NCBI RefSeq assembly: GCF_030504955.1 | Contig: NZ_JAUKTR010000003.1 | Location: forward strand, 372,001-436,000 | Source: Peiella sedimenti | GTDB lineage: Bacteria > Pseudomonadota > Alphaproteobacteria > Caulobacterales > Caulobacteraceae | Direction of reading: 5' to 3' | DNA length: 64,000 bases | Part shown: positions 25,913 through 35,266 of the stretch, in pieces | How the letters are laid out: each line of letters opens with the position of its first letter | How positions within the stretch are numbered: the first letter of the stretch is position 1 | Notes under the pieces: model-generated | The model's database searches: none | What the model was told of the DNA's origin: nothing | Seen by the model: only the letters and a program-made list of their open reading frames with translations | Translations under genes and position numbers: made by a program

Positions 25913-26545
25913 CTAGCCCCGCGGCGGGCGCGGCGGGGCGGGGGGCGCCGGAGGGGCCGGAGGGGCCGGCGGCGCGGGCGGAGCCATGTGCTCGCCTTCC
26001 TCGAGGAAGCCGTCGCTGTCGCTGTCCATGGCCTGGAAGTGCTCGCGCATGGGGGCGGTGAACTCTTCCAGCGAGATACGCCCGTCGTTGTTCGCGTCCA
26101 TGTCCTCGCGGCCGCGGCGGATGATCCGGAGGTCGTGGCGGCCAGGGCCGTCGCCGTCTATCACCACGGGGTCGCCGTCGCGGTGACGCATGACGATGAC
26201 GTTGTGCTCGCCCGGCGCGCCCTCGGGCATGCGGTGGCGGAACATCATCGGCGCGCGGGGCGCCATCGGTCCGGGTACGCGCATGCGATGGCCGCGCAGG
26301 GCGCCGGCGTCGACCGCGCCGTCATGGTCGCTGTCCAGCTGGTCCCAGCGGCGCTGGTGCATGGCCAGGAACTCGTCTCGCGTGATGCGGCCGTCGCCGT
26401 TGGCGTCCAGCGGATTGGCCTCGCCGTCGACCTCCTCGCCGTTGATGATGACGCGCTCCACGCGGCGTTCTTGTCCGTCCTGGGCGGTATCGGCCAGGAC
26501 GGGGCCGGCCACGGCCAGCAGGGAGATCAAGATCAAGGGGCGCAT
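25913..26545 (-). CDS. Periplasmic EF-hand calcium-binding protein
   Basis: The 210-residue protein has a signal peptide (about 1-18, ending LA-DTA) and four EF-hand-type loops: DANGDGRITRDEF, DSDHDGAVD, DANNDGRISLEEF and DSDSDGFLEEGE, in two pairs separated by a His/Arg/Met-rich middle. The C-terminus is a PPAPPAPPAPP repeat ending RPPRG. ATG 26545 is chosen so that the signal peptide starts at once. It is divergent from a response regulator/kinase operon, and its residues 114-119 (HNVIVM) recur in that kinase. A calcium-linked role for the pair is an inference. Confidence 0.85.
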   Translation of the reverse strand: MRPLILISLLAVAGPVLADTAQDGQERRVERVIINGEEVDGEANPLDANGDGRITRDEFLAMHQRRWDQLDSDHDGAVDAGALRGHRMRVPGPMAPRAPMMFRHRMPEGAPGEHNVIVMRHRDGDPVVIDGDGPGRHDLRIIRRGREDMDANNDGRISLEEFTAPMREHFQAMDSDSDGFLEEGEHMAPPAPPAPPAPPAPPAPPRPPRG

Positions 26546-26720
26546 GTCGCTCTCCTCCAAAATGCAGGGGCCTAAAGATCGGCCGCGCCGGGATCAGACC
26601 GATCCTGCATTGCAGAAAGATTTCAGCGTTCGGTGCGGCCGCCCCGCCTTTGCCATCTTTGCCTTTGGGTATTTCAATCGTGAAATCCGCCTGAGCGATG
26701 CGGGCGCCAAAAGGGATTCC

Positions 26721-27491
26721 ATGGCCATGTCCGCCGCCCCCGCCGATCCGACGACTGACGCTTCCTCCGAAGCGGTCGGGCGGTTGCTCATCGTCGACGA
26801 CGATCCCGGCATCCGCGAGGTGCTGAGCGAATATCTGGCCCGCCACGGCTTTCAGGTGATGACCGCCGCCGACGCAAGCCAGGCCGAGCCCCTGCTGGAC
26901 CAGGCCGATCTGGTGGTGCTGGACCTGATGCTGCCGGGCGAGGACGGCCTGTCCATCTGTCGGCGGCTGTCCGCGCGCGGGGTTCCGGTGGTCATGCTCA
27001 GCGCCATGGGCGAGGACGTGGACCGTATTGTCGGACTGGAGCTGGGCGCCGACGACTACCTCGGCAAGCCGTGCAATCCGCGCGAGCTGCTGGCGCGGGT
27101 GCGGGCGGTTCTGCGTAGACGCGCCGGTTCCTCAGACGGCTCTGCGCCGCCTGTGTTCGCCGCTCCGGCATGCCTGGCCTTCGGCGCCTGGACGCTCGAC
27201 CTGATGGCCCGCCGTCTCAGCGGCCCCCGGGGAGACACGCCGCTGTCGACCGGTGAGTTCAACCTGCTCAAGACCATGGCCGAACGCCCGCGCCGGGTGC
27301 TGACGCGGGACCAGTTGCTCGATCTGTCGCGCGGCGACGCCTGCGATGCCTTTGACCGCGCCATCGACGTGCAGATCAGCCGCCTGAGAAAGAAGCTGGC
27401 CGCGGACGGCGGGCAGGACCCGATCCGCACGGTTCGCGGCGTGGGCTACGTGTTCGAGGCCGAGGTGCGCCAGGTCAGGGGCGGCGCATGA
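26721..27491 (+). CDS. OmpR-family response regulator
   Basis: The 256-residue protein has a receiver domain (about 20-130) with the acidic pair DDD (26-28), phospho-acceptor Asp68 (VVLDLMLPGEDG), and Lys116 (GKP). A winged-helix DNA-binding domain follows (about 150-250), ending with the usual TVRGVGYVFEAE. ATG 26721 is chosen because the long frame upstream overlaps the EF-hand gene. The stop overlaps the kinase start as ATGA, so the pair is co-translated and is the cognate two-component system. It may control the adjacent EF-hand gene and the downstream peptidase. Confidence 0.95.
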   Translation: MAMSAAPADPTTDASSEAVGRLLIVDDDPGIREVLSEYLARHGFQVMTAADASQAEPLLDQADLVVLDLMLPGEDGLSICRRLSARGVPVVMLSAMGEDVDRIVGLELGADDYLGKPCNPRELLARVRAVLRRRAGSSDGSAPPVFAAPACLAFGAWTLDLMARRLSGPRGDTPLSTGEFNLLKTMAERPRRVLTRDQLLDLSRGDACDAFDRAIDVQISRLRKKLAADGGQDPIRTVRGVGYVFEAEVRQVRGGA

Positions 27492-29005
27492 GGCCGCGCT
27501 TCACCGCCTGGCCGACCTATGCCCAGGTCGCGGCCCTAGTGGCCGCCAGCGTCGCGTTGGGTCAGGCCGTGGCCTTCGCCATCGTCACCCTCGCGCCGCC
27601 GCCGCCGCCGCAGGGGGCCACGGTTCCAGAGGTCGCCGCCGCCCTGAGCGCGGGGCTGGACGGGGCCCGGCGCTGGCCGCACATGCGCCTTAGCGTCTCG
27701 GACCAGCCTCCGCCGGACAACGGGTCGCGCGATCCGCTGGGCGCCGCCTATGCCCGCGCGGTGGCTGAAGAGCTGGACCTGCCGCCCGCCTCGGTGGTCG
27801 TGCGCAGCGCCGATGGGCCGGGCCGCCACGGCTTTGCTTTTAAGCGCCGCGTCGGCGACGTGCACAACGTCATCGTCATGCAGGCGGAGAGCGTGCGCCT
27901 GACGCCGCCAGCGCCGCCGCCGGCGCCGCCGGCTCCAGCCCCTGGCGGGGCCCTCCCACCCCCGCCGCCCGCCCCGCCCCGTCCGCCGCTGCCGCCCGAG
28001 GTGATCGGCGAACGGGTCCGGCTGGCCGAGACCCTGCTGGTGCGCTCAGGCGTTCGCATCTCGGGCCTCTCCGCCTCGGTGCGGCGGCCGGACGGCCAGT
28101 GGCTGACGGCCAGCCCGCGGCCGCCGCTGATCTCGCCCTGGCATGTGCGCATGGGGCTGGGATTCCTTTTGACGACTCTGCTGCTGGGGCCGCTGGCCTG
28201 GTGGGTGGCCCGCCGCCTGACCCGCCCGATCCGCGTCTTCGCCGAGGCGGCCGAGCGGCTGGGCGCCGATCCGGCGGCCCCGCCTCTGGCGCTGAGCGGC
28301 CCGGCCGAAGTGCGCTCGGCGGCCCGCGCCTTCAACGACATGCAGGCCAAGCTGCAGGCCTATGTGCAGGGACGCACGCGCATGGTGGCCGCCATCGCCC
28401 ACGACCTGAGAACGCCGCTGACGCGGCTTCGCTTCCGCGCCGAGCAGGCCAGGCCCGGCGTACGCGACAAGATGGCCGCCGACATCGACGAGATGGACCA
28501 GATGATCGGCCAGGTGCTGGCCTTCGTGCGCGGCGAGCAGGCCCGCCAGAGCTTTCAGCCCGTCGACCTTGCCGCCCTCGTGCGCGACGTCGTGCAGGGC
28601 TTCCGCGACACCGGCGCCGAGGTGCAGGCCGACCTGGTGTCGGAGGCCGTCGTGCCTGGAGACGCCGTGGCTCTGCGCCGCGCCGTGGCCAATCTGATCG
28701 ACAATGCGGTCAAGTTCGCCGGGCGGGGCCGGGTGCGGCTGGCGTCCGAAGCGGACCAGATCGCCGTCGTCATCGAGGACGAGGGGCCCGGCCTGCCGGA
28801 CGACGCCCTCGAGGCGGCGCTTGAACCCTTCCAGCGCGGCGATCCCAGCCGCAATCGCGAAACCGGCGGTGTGGGCCTGGGCCTGGCCGTCGCCCAGTCG
28901 GTGGCGCGCGCCCACGGCGGCCGTGTCGTCCTGTCCAATCGTTCGCCGCGTGGGCTTGAGGCGCGGCTGATCCTCTCCACGACCCATCCCAAGGAGCATT
29001 CATGA
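27488..29005 (+). CDS. Membrane sensor histidine kinase, proline-rich periplasmic domain
   Basis: The 505-residue protein has a first membrane helix (about 12-36), a periplasmic domain (about 37-217), a second helix (about 220-240), HAMP, HisKA with His305 (AIAHDLRTPLTRLR), and HATPase (NLIDNAVKFAGRG, DEGPGLP, GGVGLGLAV). The periplasmic part holds HNVIVM at 126-131 and a dense Pro/Ala run at about 139-170. All catalytic boxes are intact. It sits between the response regulator and an S41 peptidase gene, overlapping both by 4 bases. Confidence 0.93.
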   Translation: MRPRFTAWPTYAQVAALVAASVALGQAVAFAIVTLAPPPPPQGATVPEVAAALSAGLDGARRWPHMRLSVSDQPPPDNGSRDPLGAAYARAVAEELDLPPASVVVRSADGPGRHGFAFKRRVGDVHNVIVMQAESVRLTPPAPPPAPPAPAPGGALPPPPPAPPRPPLPPEVIGERVRLAETLLVRSGVRISGLSASVRRPDGQWLTASPRPPLISPWHVRMGLGFLLTTLLLGPLAWWVARRLTRPIRVFAEAAERLGADPAAPPLALSGPAEVRSAARAFNDMQAKLQAYVQGRTRMVAAIAHDLRTPLTRLRFRAEQARPGVRDKMAADIDEMDQMIGQVLAFVRGEQARQSFQPVDLAALVRDVVQGFRDTGAEVQADLVSEAVVPGDAVALRRAVANLIDNAVKFAGRGRVRLASEADQIAVVIEDEGPGLPDDALEAALEPFQRGDPSRNRETGGVGLGLAVAQSVARAHGGRVVLSNRSPRGLEARLILSTTHPKEHS

Positions 29006-30270
29006 GCCGCCACCTGCTGAAGGCCTTCGCCTGCGCCACCGCCCTGCTGGCCGCCATCCCCGCCGAAGCCGGTCCGCGCGAGACCGTCCAGGAGATCGCC
29101 GAGGCGATCCGCCACGAGTTCTATGACGCCGCCGCGGCCGCTCGCATCGCCGATGCGCTGGAGGCCGAGGCCGCCCGGGGCGCCTACGACGCCGAGACGG
29201 ATCCCCGCGACCTGGCGACGGTGCTGACCGGCCGCCTCAAACCTGAAGACCCGCACTTCCAGGTCAACTACGATCCGGTGGGGCATGCGGGCGTGCCAGC
29301 GCCGGGCCTGCCCACGCGCCTGACGCCGCCCGAAGCGGCGGCCTTCGACAACAACGGTTTCGCCGAGGTGCGCATCCTGCCGGGCAATCTCGGCTACATC
29401 CGCATGAGCCGCTTCGCCAACATCAACTGGGACGATCCCAATGACCCGGCCCGCGCGGCGGCCGACGCGGCTCTGGCGCTTGTGGGCAATACCGAGGCGG
29501 TGATCTTCGATCTGCGCGGCAACGGCGGCGGCGCGCCCTCCATGGTCGGGTACCTGTCCAGCGCCTTCGTGGGAGAGCAGGACATTTATAACCGCTTCAT
29601 CAACCGGCGCGGCGAGGGCGTGGAGCGGCCTCGCGTCTTGTACCCGCGTCCGCGCCTGGACGTGCCCGTCTATATCCTGATCAGCGGACGCTCGGGCTCC
29701 GCGGCCGAGGGCTTCCCCTACACGCTCCAGTCGGCGCGGCGGGCCACGATCGTCGGGGAGGCCAGCGGCGGCGCGTCGAATCCCGGCGGGTTCATTCCCT
29801 TGAGCGAAGGCTTCGCCGTCTTTGTCTCGCGCGGCACGCCCCGGAACCCCTTTACGGGGACCAACTGGGGCGGCGCAGGCGTGCAGCCCGACATCGCCGC
29901 GCCCCAGGACGAAGCCCTGACCGCCGCCCAGCGCGCGGCGCTGGAGCGCACTATCGTCGCCGCCCCGTCGCCAGGCCGGGCCGAGGCTGCGCGCTGGGCT
30001 CTGGCGGCGCTGAACCCGGTCAACTTCGATCTGCGGCCCTATGAGGGAACCTATGGTCCGGCGACGGCCGTGGCTGAGGACGATCGGCTGGTGCTGCGCT
30101 CGGGCCGGCGCCCGCCGCTGACGCTGATTCCGGTGGAGCCGGACCAGTTCATCCTGAGCGACGATCCCACGGTTCGCTACCGCTTTGAACGCGACGGCGA
30201 TGGCCGCGTGATCGCCATGGAGCGCCTGTCGCTGTCCGGTCCGTCCGCGCGTACGCGGCGAGTGGACTAG
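29002..30270 (+). CDS. S41 family peptidase-like exported protein
   Basis: The 422-residue protein has a signal peptide (about 1-23, ending AEA-GPR), a helical N-terminal domain, and an S41 (C-terminal processing protease/IRBP-like) core. The features visible are FDLRGNGGGAPSM and the nucleophile region ISGRSGSAAEGFPY, followed by GEASGGASNPGGFIPL. A C-terminal beta domain (about 340-422) follows. It is the third gene of the regulator-kinase operon, so it is probably an output of that system, acting in the periplasm on an unknown substrate. It converges with a second S41 gene. Confidence 0.85.
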   Translation: MSRHLLKAFACATALLAAIPAEAGPRETVQEIAEAIRHEFYDAAAAARIADALEAEAARGAYDAETDPRDLATVLTGRLKPEDPHFQVNYDPVGHAGVPAPGLPTRLTPPEAAAFDNNGFAEVRILPGNLGYIRMSRFANINWDDPNDPARAAADAALALVGNTEAVIFDLRGNGGGAPSMVGYLSSAFVGEQDIYNRFINRRGEGVERPRVLYPRPRLDVPVYILISGRSGSAAEGFPYTLQSARRATIVGEASGGASNPGGFIPLSEGFAVFVSRGTPRNPFTGTNWGGAGVQPDIAAPQDEALTAAQRAALERTIVAAPSPGRAEAARWALAALNPVNFDLRPYEGTYGPATAVAEDDRLVLRSGRRPPLTLIPVEPDQFILSDDPTVRYRFERDGDGRVIAMERLSLSGPSARTRRVD

Positions 30271-31520
30271 CCGCCGCCCGTCGCGCGGGCGATGACGGTC
30301 TGAAGGACCGGATCCTCGCCCGCGCGGCGCTGGGCCAGGGTGGGCGCGATGACCAGATCGGGGGTCACGCCCACCTTCTCCAGCCGCACGCCGCGACCGG
30401 TGCGGATGTCACGGATCGACAGGCTGAGTTCGCCGCCGTCGGGCAGGTTGAAATCCTGCGAGGCGATGACCGAGCCGTGGCTGGGCTGGCCCACGACAAG
30501 GCCGCGGTCGGTCTCCTGGGCCCAGGCGGCCAGCAGCTCTGAGGCGCTGGCGCTGCCCGGCCCAATGAGGATGTACAGTGGGCCGCGGTAGCCGCCCTGA
30601 CCTGACGCGGTCATCAGGCGCTGGTTGAACAGTCGGCCGTGCAGAACCGCGTAGGGCGTCGACTGCTCAGCGCTGATCAGGCCCGCGACGCGGCCCAGCA
30701 CGCTGAGCAGGCCGCCGCCGTTATGGCGCAGGTCCAGAACCAGATAGGCCGGCGGCTCGTCACGCAGGTTGATGGCCTGGTGAACCCAGACCAGAGAGCT
30801 CTGGTCGAAGCGCGCGAAGCGCAGATAGAGCCCGCCATCCGGCAGCACGCGCGCCTCGCGCCGGGGCGGGGGCGTCAGAAGGGCGCCGCGCAGCACCTTC
30901 TCGATCCGGCGACCGTCCTCGTCCTCGAAGACCACCTGGTCCTCGCGCCCGTCCGCGGCCAGGACGTGGCGTCCGAACGGGGCGCCGTCGACGCTGACGA
31001 TGCGCCAGCCCACCAGCACGCCCGCCGCTTCGGCGGGGCTGTTGGGGTAGACCTGCTCGACCATCCAGACCTCGCCGTGGCGCTGCAGCTGCAGGCCATA
31101 GCTGGCCACGGCCCCTTCGACGCGGATGACCTCGTCGCGGGCGCGGGTCGAGGGCGAGGTGACGTTCGTGTGGTTGTCGTCGAGCAGGGCCAGCATCTGA
31201 TTGAGGGCCGCGTAGAGCTCGGCTTCGCTCGTGGCCTGCTCGGCCCGCGGGCGGTGTTCGCGCCGCACCGCATCCCAGTCCAGCCCGTGCAGCCGCGCGT
31301 CGTAATAGGCCCGGTCCACCGCCCGCCAGACGGCGTCAAAAACCTCAAGATTGACGCGCCGCCTCGCCGCCGAGGCTTCCTCGACCATGATGGGGCGCGG
31401 CAGCACGCCCTCGCGCGCCAGCTCAAGGCCGGGCCCGCCTCCGGCGCAGGCTCCGGCGACGAGGGCCGAGGCCAGAAGAAGGGCGCGGAACCGCTTTGAA
31501 AACCACATCATGGGGGCCAC
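30267..31520 (-). CDS. S41 family peptidase with PDZ-like domain, probable lipoprotein
   Basis: The 417-residue protein has a hydrophobic N-terminus ending LVAGACAGG, a plausible though imperfect lipobox. A helical domain is followed by a PDZ-like segment (about 125-200: [23 protein letters not shown]), then the S41 core with [16 protein letters not shown] and [17 protein letters not shown] (nucleophile Ser) and the later Lys region. ATG 31520 and 31511 are both possible. The gene overlaps the end of the other S41 gene tail-to-tail by 4 bases. The two are distant relatives, not recent copies. Confidence 0.85.
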   Translation of the reverse strand: MAPMMWFSKRFRALLLASALVAGACAGGGPGLELAREGVLPRPIMVEEASAARRRVNLEVFDAVWRAVDRAYYDARLHGLDWDAVRREHRPRAEQATSEAELYAALNQMLALLDDNHTNVTSPSTRARDEVIRVEGAVASYGLQLQRHGEVWMVEQVYPNSPAEAAGVLVGWRIVSVDGAPFGRHVLAADGREDQVVFEDEDGRRIEKVLRGALLTPPPRREARVLPDGGLYLRFARFDQSSLVWVHQAINLRDEPPAYLVLDLRHNGGGLLSVLGRVAGLISAEQSTPYAVLHGRLFNQRLMTASGQGGYRGPLYILIGPGSASASELLAAWAQETDRGLVVGQPSHGSVIASQDFNLPDGGELSLSIRDIRTGRGVRLEKVGVTPDLVIAPTLAQRRAGEDPVLQTVIARATGGG

Positions 31521-31646
31521 CTCACCACAGGCCAGAATGGGTCACAATCCGTCGCCGGACGTGAGCCCGCGTGGGCTTGCGATTTGGGAACCTTGGCGGC
31601 ACAACGCCGCGCAACTCATTCCCCCTTTCAGACGAGGTTTTCCGAC

Positions 31647-32654
31647 ATGACCGTTCGCGTCGCCATCAACGGGTTCGGCCGCATCGGCCGCCTGGTCCTG
31701 CGCTCCATCGTCGAGCACGGCCGCACCGACATCGAGGTGGTGGCGATCAACGACCTGGGTCCGGTGGCCACCAACGCCCACCTGCTGCGCTATGACAGCG
31801 TGCACGGCCGCTTCCCGGGCGAGGTGACGGCGGGCGACGACTGGATCGACGCCGGCATGGGCAAGATGCGCGTCACGGCCATCAAGAACCCGGCCGAGCT
31901 GCCGCACAAGGAGCTGGGCGTCGATATCGCCTTTGAGTGCACCGGCATCTTCACGTCCAAGGATAAGGCCTCGGCGCACCTGGACGCCGGCGCCAAGCGT
32001 GTGCTGGTCTCGGCCCCCGCCGACAACGCCGACAAGACCATCGTCTATGGCGTCAATCACGACACGCTGACCCGTGACGACGTGGTGGTCTCCAACGCCA
32101 GCTGCACCACCAACTGCCTGGCTCCGATCGCCAAGGTGCTGCACGACCTGGTGGGCATCGAGCGCGGCTACATGACCACGATCCACGCCTACACCGGCGA
32201 CCAGCCCACGCTGGACACCATGCACAAGGATCTCTACCGCGCCCGCGCCGCGGCCCTTTCCATGATCCCCACCTCGACCGGCGCGGCCAAGGCGGTGGGC
32301 CTGGTCCTGCCCGAGCTGAAGGGCAAGCTGGACGGCTCCTCGATCCGCGTGCCGACCCCGAACGTATCGGTGGTGGACCTGAAGGTCGTGACCGGCCGCG
32401 ACACCTCGGTGGACGAGATCAACGCGGCGCTGAAGGCCGCCGCCGACGGCCCGATGAAAGGCGTGCTGGCCACCACCACCGATCCGGTCGTGTCCATGGA
32501 CATGAACCACATCGCCGCTTCGTCGACCGCCGCCCTGCCGCAGACCCAGGTGATCGAGGGCAAGCTGGCCCGCGTGCTCAGCTGGTATGACAACGAGTGG
32601 GGTTTCGCCACGCGCATGAGCGACACCGCCCTAGCGATGGCCAAGCTGATCTAA
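31647..32654 (+). CDS. gap: Glyceraldehyde-3-phosphate dehydrogenase
   Basis: The enzyme converts glyceraldehyde 3-phosphate to 1,3-bisphosphoglycerate in glycolysis and gluconeogenesis. The 335-residue product starts [18 protein letters not shown] (NAD fold) and has the active-site motif [17 protein letters not shown] with the catalytic Cys. It ends with [19 protein letters not shown] 31647 is preferred to an upstream frame start at 31584. Length is standard. A hairpin repeat follows the stop. Confidence 0.97.
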   Translation: MTVRVAINGFGRIGRLVLRSIVEHGRTDIEVVAINDLGPVATNAHLLRYDSVHGRFPGEVTAGDDWIDAGMGKMRVTAIKNPAELPHKELGVDIAFECTGIFTSKDKASAHLDAGAKRVLVSAPADNADKTIVYGVNHDTLTRDDVVVSNASCTTNCLAPIAKVLHDLVGIERGYMTTIHAYTGDQPTLDTMHKDLYRARAAALSMIPTSTGAAKAVGLVLPELKGKLDGSSIRVPTPNVSVVDLKVVTGRDTSVDEINAALKAAADGPMKGVLATTTDPVVSMDMNHIAASSTAALPQTQVIEGKLARVLSWYDNEWGFATRMSDTALAMAKLI

Positions 32655-32664
32655 GCATCCGCGT

Positions 32665-32745
32665 CTCCTCCCCATCTCTCCGATGGGGAGGGGGACCACC
32701 CGTCGCTTCGCGAGCCAAACTTCCCACGAGGGGAGAGGATAAGGG
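32665..32745. repeat. REP-like hairpin repeat after gap
   Basis: A perfect 10-base-pair hairpin (CCTCCCCATC at 32667-32676 with GATGGGGAGG at 32682-32691) is followed by a short GTCGCTTCGCGAG dyad and a purine-rich GGGGAGAGGA end. Elements of this make-up are dispersed between genes in Caulobacterales as far as I recall; only one complete copy is in the window. It may also act as the gap terminator. Confidence 0.5.
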
Positions 32746-32754
32746 GCGGAACCC

Positions 32755-33027
32755 ATGCACCCCATCCCTGTCCGCTGGCTGATCGGCGCGGTCATGCTGG
32801 GGCTGATGAAGCCCCTGATGTTCGCCTTCATGTGGTTTCCAGGCGTGAACGTGGCGGCGTTCCTGCTCTTTCAGCTATCGCCGCTGATCTACGCCGCCAT
32901 TTATCTCATCGCGGCCCTGCGCCGCCGGGCCCCGATGCTCAGGGCGGGACTTTGGGCGTTGCTGCTGGGCCTCGTCGTCTGGCTGTCGGGCCTGGGCGTC
33001 TTCTGGCTGCTCGAGATGGTGGAGTAG
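32755..33027 (+). CDS. Small hydrophobic membrane protein
   Basis: The 90-residue protein has about three membrane helices (about 8-28, 31-52 and 64-86) separated by RRRAP. No family was recognised. It follows the repeat after gap on the same strand and has a GGGGCGGAACCC stretch before the ATG. It looks like a real small membrane protein by composition, but nothing indicates function. Confidence 0.6.
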   Translation: MHPIPVRWLIGAVMLGLMKPLMFAFMWFPGVNVAAFLLFQLSPLIYAAIYLIAALRRRAPMLRAGLWALLLGLVVWLSGLGVFWLLEMVE

Positions 33028-33051
33028 CCGACGCGGGCCATCGGTGGAGGC

Positions 33052-33216
33052 CTAGCGATCCTCCTTCAGTTCGTCCGCCTTCTCGCCGGCGGATCTGGCC
33101 CGTTCGCGCCAGTCGCGAGCCATGCGAAGCCAGGTCTCGCGACGTCTGGGATTGCGCTCCTCCTGGGCGCGTCGCTCGCAGGTGCGGGCGTTCTGTAGGT
33201 AGGCCGACACAGTCAT
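33052..33216 (-). CDS. Small basic helical protein (about 54 aa)
   Basis: The 54-residue product MTVSAYLQNARTCERRAQEE and following is highly charged, with the pattern C-x-x-R-A...R-x-x-x-L-x-x-M-A-x-x-W-x-x-R-A. Small helical proteins with this pattern are common and uncharacterised in alphaproteobacteria. The longer frame to 33450 is rejected because its N-terminal 78 codons read like noncoding sequence. It lies in an otherwise empty stretch before 33449. Confidence 0.55.
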   Translation of the reverse strand: MTVSAYLQNARTCERRAQEERNPRRRETWLRMARDWRERARSAGEKADELKEDR

Positions 33217-33448
33217 GGCGCCTGCACAACCCGGCGCCGTCGGCATCGTTTCGGCTGCACCGTAAAAGTCCGAAATTCCTGATCGGTATGTCGATCTTCG
33301 TATCTTGCGGGAAAAATCGATCCGGTTTGGATTCCGTATGTTAGGATGCCCCATCGCTGGACGAGAGCCTCGGGTTTTCAGTGACTGAGAGACAGGGGCC
33401 CTAAACCGCCTGCGCACTCCCGCCCTAGTCACCGCGAGAGAGTGCGCC

Positions 33449-33646
33449 ATGTCCTATATCTGCTACGTCGAAACCGAAACCAGTCCCGTGCCGCACCTCC
33501 AGGCCCTGTCCGCCGACGGACTGGAGGCCGCCCGCGAGGAGGCCATGCGTGTGGCCCGGCTGCACAGCCGGCCGAAGGCGTTGCATCTCTATTTGGGGGA
33601 TGAGCGTCTGGAGAGCATCCAGCTGGAAGGGCTGCTCGCTCCTTAA
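33449..33646 (+). CDS. Small conserved-looking protein of unknown function
   Basis: The 65-residue protein (MSYICYVETETSPVPHLQAL and following) has an alpha/beta-like pattern with a central Ala/Arg-rich helix and a short C-terminal strand (ALHLYLGDERLESIQL). No signal or membrane segment. The family was not recognised. ATG 33449 is preceded by GAGAG. The downstream PRC-barrel gene starts 58 bases later and may be co-transcribed. Confidence 0.5.
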   Translation: MSYICYVETETSPVPHLQALSADGLEAAREEAMRVARLHSRPKALHLYLGDERLESIQLEGLLAP

Positions 33647-33704
33647 GCCCGGAACCTAGCGCGCCGCCTCCGGTTGTCCGCAGGACAAGCGAAGGAGGCT
33701 TAGC

Positions 33705-34343
33705 ATGTTCCACGATCCCGCCCGAGACCCCCACCGCCGCGACCGTGATGAGTGGCGCGAGGATCGCTACGACGAACTTCGGTACGATGAACGCCGCGCC
33801 CACGAGCGCGGGCCGTGGGATCGCGACGGCGAACCTGATGCTCGCCGCCACGACCATGAGGACTTCCACGCTCGGCCCGAGGGGCCCGTGGGTGGTCCGG
33901 CCTGGGGCCAGGACTATGCCCGACGCGACGAGCGACGCGATGATCGCGGCGACGACCGGCGTGAGGCGGCCTACGAGGAGGAGCGTCGCCGTCGCGAGTT
34001 CGATTTCGGCCGCACTGATCGCCGCTACAGCCTGGACGACACGCGCCGCCGCCTGCCGCGCGAGGAGACGGAACGCCTGATCGCCTCGGACAAGGTCGAG
34101 GGCAGCCCCGTCTTCGACCTGCACGGACGGCGCGTGGGCGAGGTGGCCAACTTCATGGTCGACAAGCGGTCCGGTCGCGTCGAATACGCCGTCGTCCGCG
34201 TCCGCGGCGGCCTGCTGCACGGCGAGGCCTGGCGGCCCGTCGAATGGCGCGACCTCACCTTTGATGATCGGCTGGACGGCTATCAGATCGACATGGAGCG
34301 CGCGGAACTGCGCGACGCTCGCGATTTCGAGCGCCGGCGCTAA
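33705..34343 (+). CDS. PRC-barrel domain protein with charged N-terminus
   Basis: The 212-residue protein has a very Arg/Asp/Glu-rich, low-complexity N-terminal half (about 1-115). A PRC-barrel fold follows (about 122-190): SDKVEGSPVFDLHGRRVGEV, NFMVDKRSGRVEYAVVRV. PRC-barrel proteins bind RNA or act in photosynthesis, ribosome maturation and stress; the acidic/basic N-terminus suggests a nucleic-acid or envelope-stress role but this is not determinable. GGAGGCTTAGC precedes the ATG. It overlaps the DUF1206 gene tail-to-tail by 4 bases. Confidence 0.82.
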   Translation: MFHDPARDPHRRDRDEWREDRYDELRYDERRAHERGPWDRDGEPDARRHDHEDFHARPEGPVGGPAWGQDYARRDERRDDRGDDRREAAYEEERRRREFDFGRTDRRYSLDDTRRRLPREETERLIASDKVEGSPVFDLHGRRVGEVANFMVDKRSGRVEYAVVRVRGGLLHGEAWRPVEWRDLTFDDRLDGYQIDMERAELRDARDFERRR

Positions 34344-35266
34344 CTCAGCTCCTTGGGGGCGCGGATGCGGCGCCAGCGGGCCTCGACGAAGGCGAAGGCG
34401 CCGAAGGCCATCAGGCCGGCGGCCAGGGCGCCCAGCACCATCGAGCCGCCCGGCTGGCGCTCCAGCGCCTCCAGCCCGCCGGCGAAGCTGGTCACGGAAC
34501 CGGCTTCTGCCCGCAGTCCCGCCAGAAGAACGAAGACAGCCAGGGGCAGGTAGGCCAGGCCCCTGGCCCCGTAGCCGGCCCTGGCCAGGGGTTCGGCCCA
34601 GCGGCGGGCCCGGTCGCTGCAGTCCAGACCCTCGGTGAAATCCTCACGGAGGGCCCGGATCAGATTGCCCAGGCCGATGGCCAGGATGATCAGCCCGATC
34701 AGGATCAGCAGCGCCTCACCGAAGGGCAGGGCCAGGACCTCCGCCGCCTTCTGCTGGTTCTCGGCCGTGTCCTCGGCCTCGGTGCGCCCGCCGTATTCGT
34801 CTAGGTACTCGAAGACGGTGGCGGCCAGGACCCCATAGAAAACGCCGGACAGGGCCTGGCCCCCGCGCTTGGCCAGCCCCTTGGCGCCCGTCCCGTGGCG
34901 ATCAGGGTCGAAGATGGCCTGGATGGCGCGCCACAGGACGAAGGCCCAAAGGCTGATCCCCAAGGCGAGCAGCCAGACCTGGCCATAGGGTTGTCCCGCC
35001 AGCCAGCCCGCGGCGCCGCTGGATCCAGCCGCGTCTCTGATGTGATCCGTGGCCGCGAGCAGGGACAGCGCCCCGGCTGACAGATAGACGAAGCCGCGCC
35101 CGCCATAGCCCGCCCTGGCCGCCCACTCGACCCACTTGGCCAGCGGCGGCAGGCGCGACGCCCACGGCCACCGGGACTGGACTAGGTGTGTCAGGCGACG
35201 CCACGGGCGATGCAGTGCGCGGCTGAGCGCATCCGGCGAGGGCGGGGAGGGCAGGGAAAGACTCAA
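34340..35266 (-). CDS. DUF1206 membrane protein
   Basis: The 308-residue protein has six membrane helices in three repeats. Each repeat begins with a similar phrase: AARAGYGGRGFVYLSAGALS (about 50), the middle repeat with LAKRGGQALSGVFYGVLAAT, and LARAGYGARGLAYLPLAVFV (about 225). This is the DUF1206 pattern of an internally triplicated two-helix unit. Function is unknown. It is divergent from the downstream tRNA-Arg. Confidence 0.88.
   Translation of the reverse strand: MSLSLPSPPSPDALSRALHRPWRRLTHLVQSRWPWASRLPPLAKWVEWAARAGYGGRGFVYLSAGALSLLAATDHIRDAAGSSGAAGWLAGQPYGQVWLLALGISLWAFVLWRAIQAIFDPDRHGTGAKGLAKRGGQALSGVFYGVLAATVFEYLDEYGGRTEAEDTAENQQKAAEVLALPFGEALLILIGLIILAIGLGNLIRALREDFTEGLDCSDRARRWAEPLARAGYGARGLAYLPLAVFVLLAGLRAEAGSVTSFAGGLEALERQPGGSMVLGALAAGLMAFGAFAFVEARWRRIRAPKELS

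Noticed and set aside
33429-34220. A 263-codon minus-strand frame opposite the PRC-barrel gene
   Set aside because: Composition follows the repeated Arg/Asp codons of the real gene in another frame; no independent motif.
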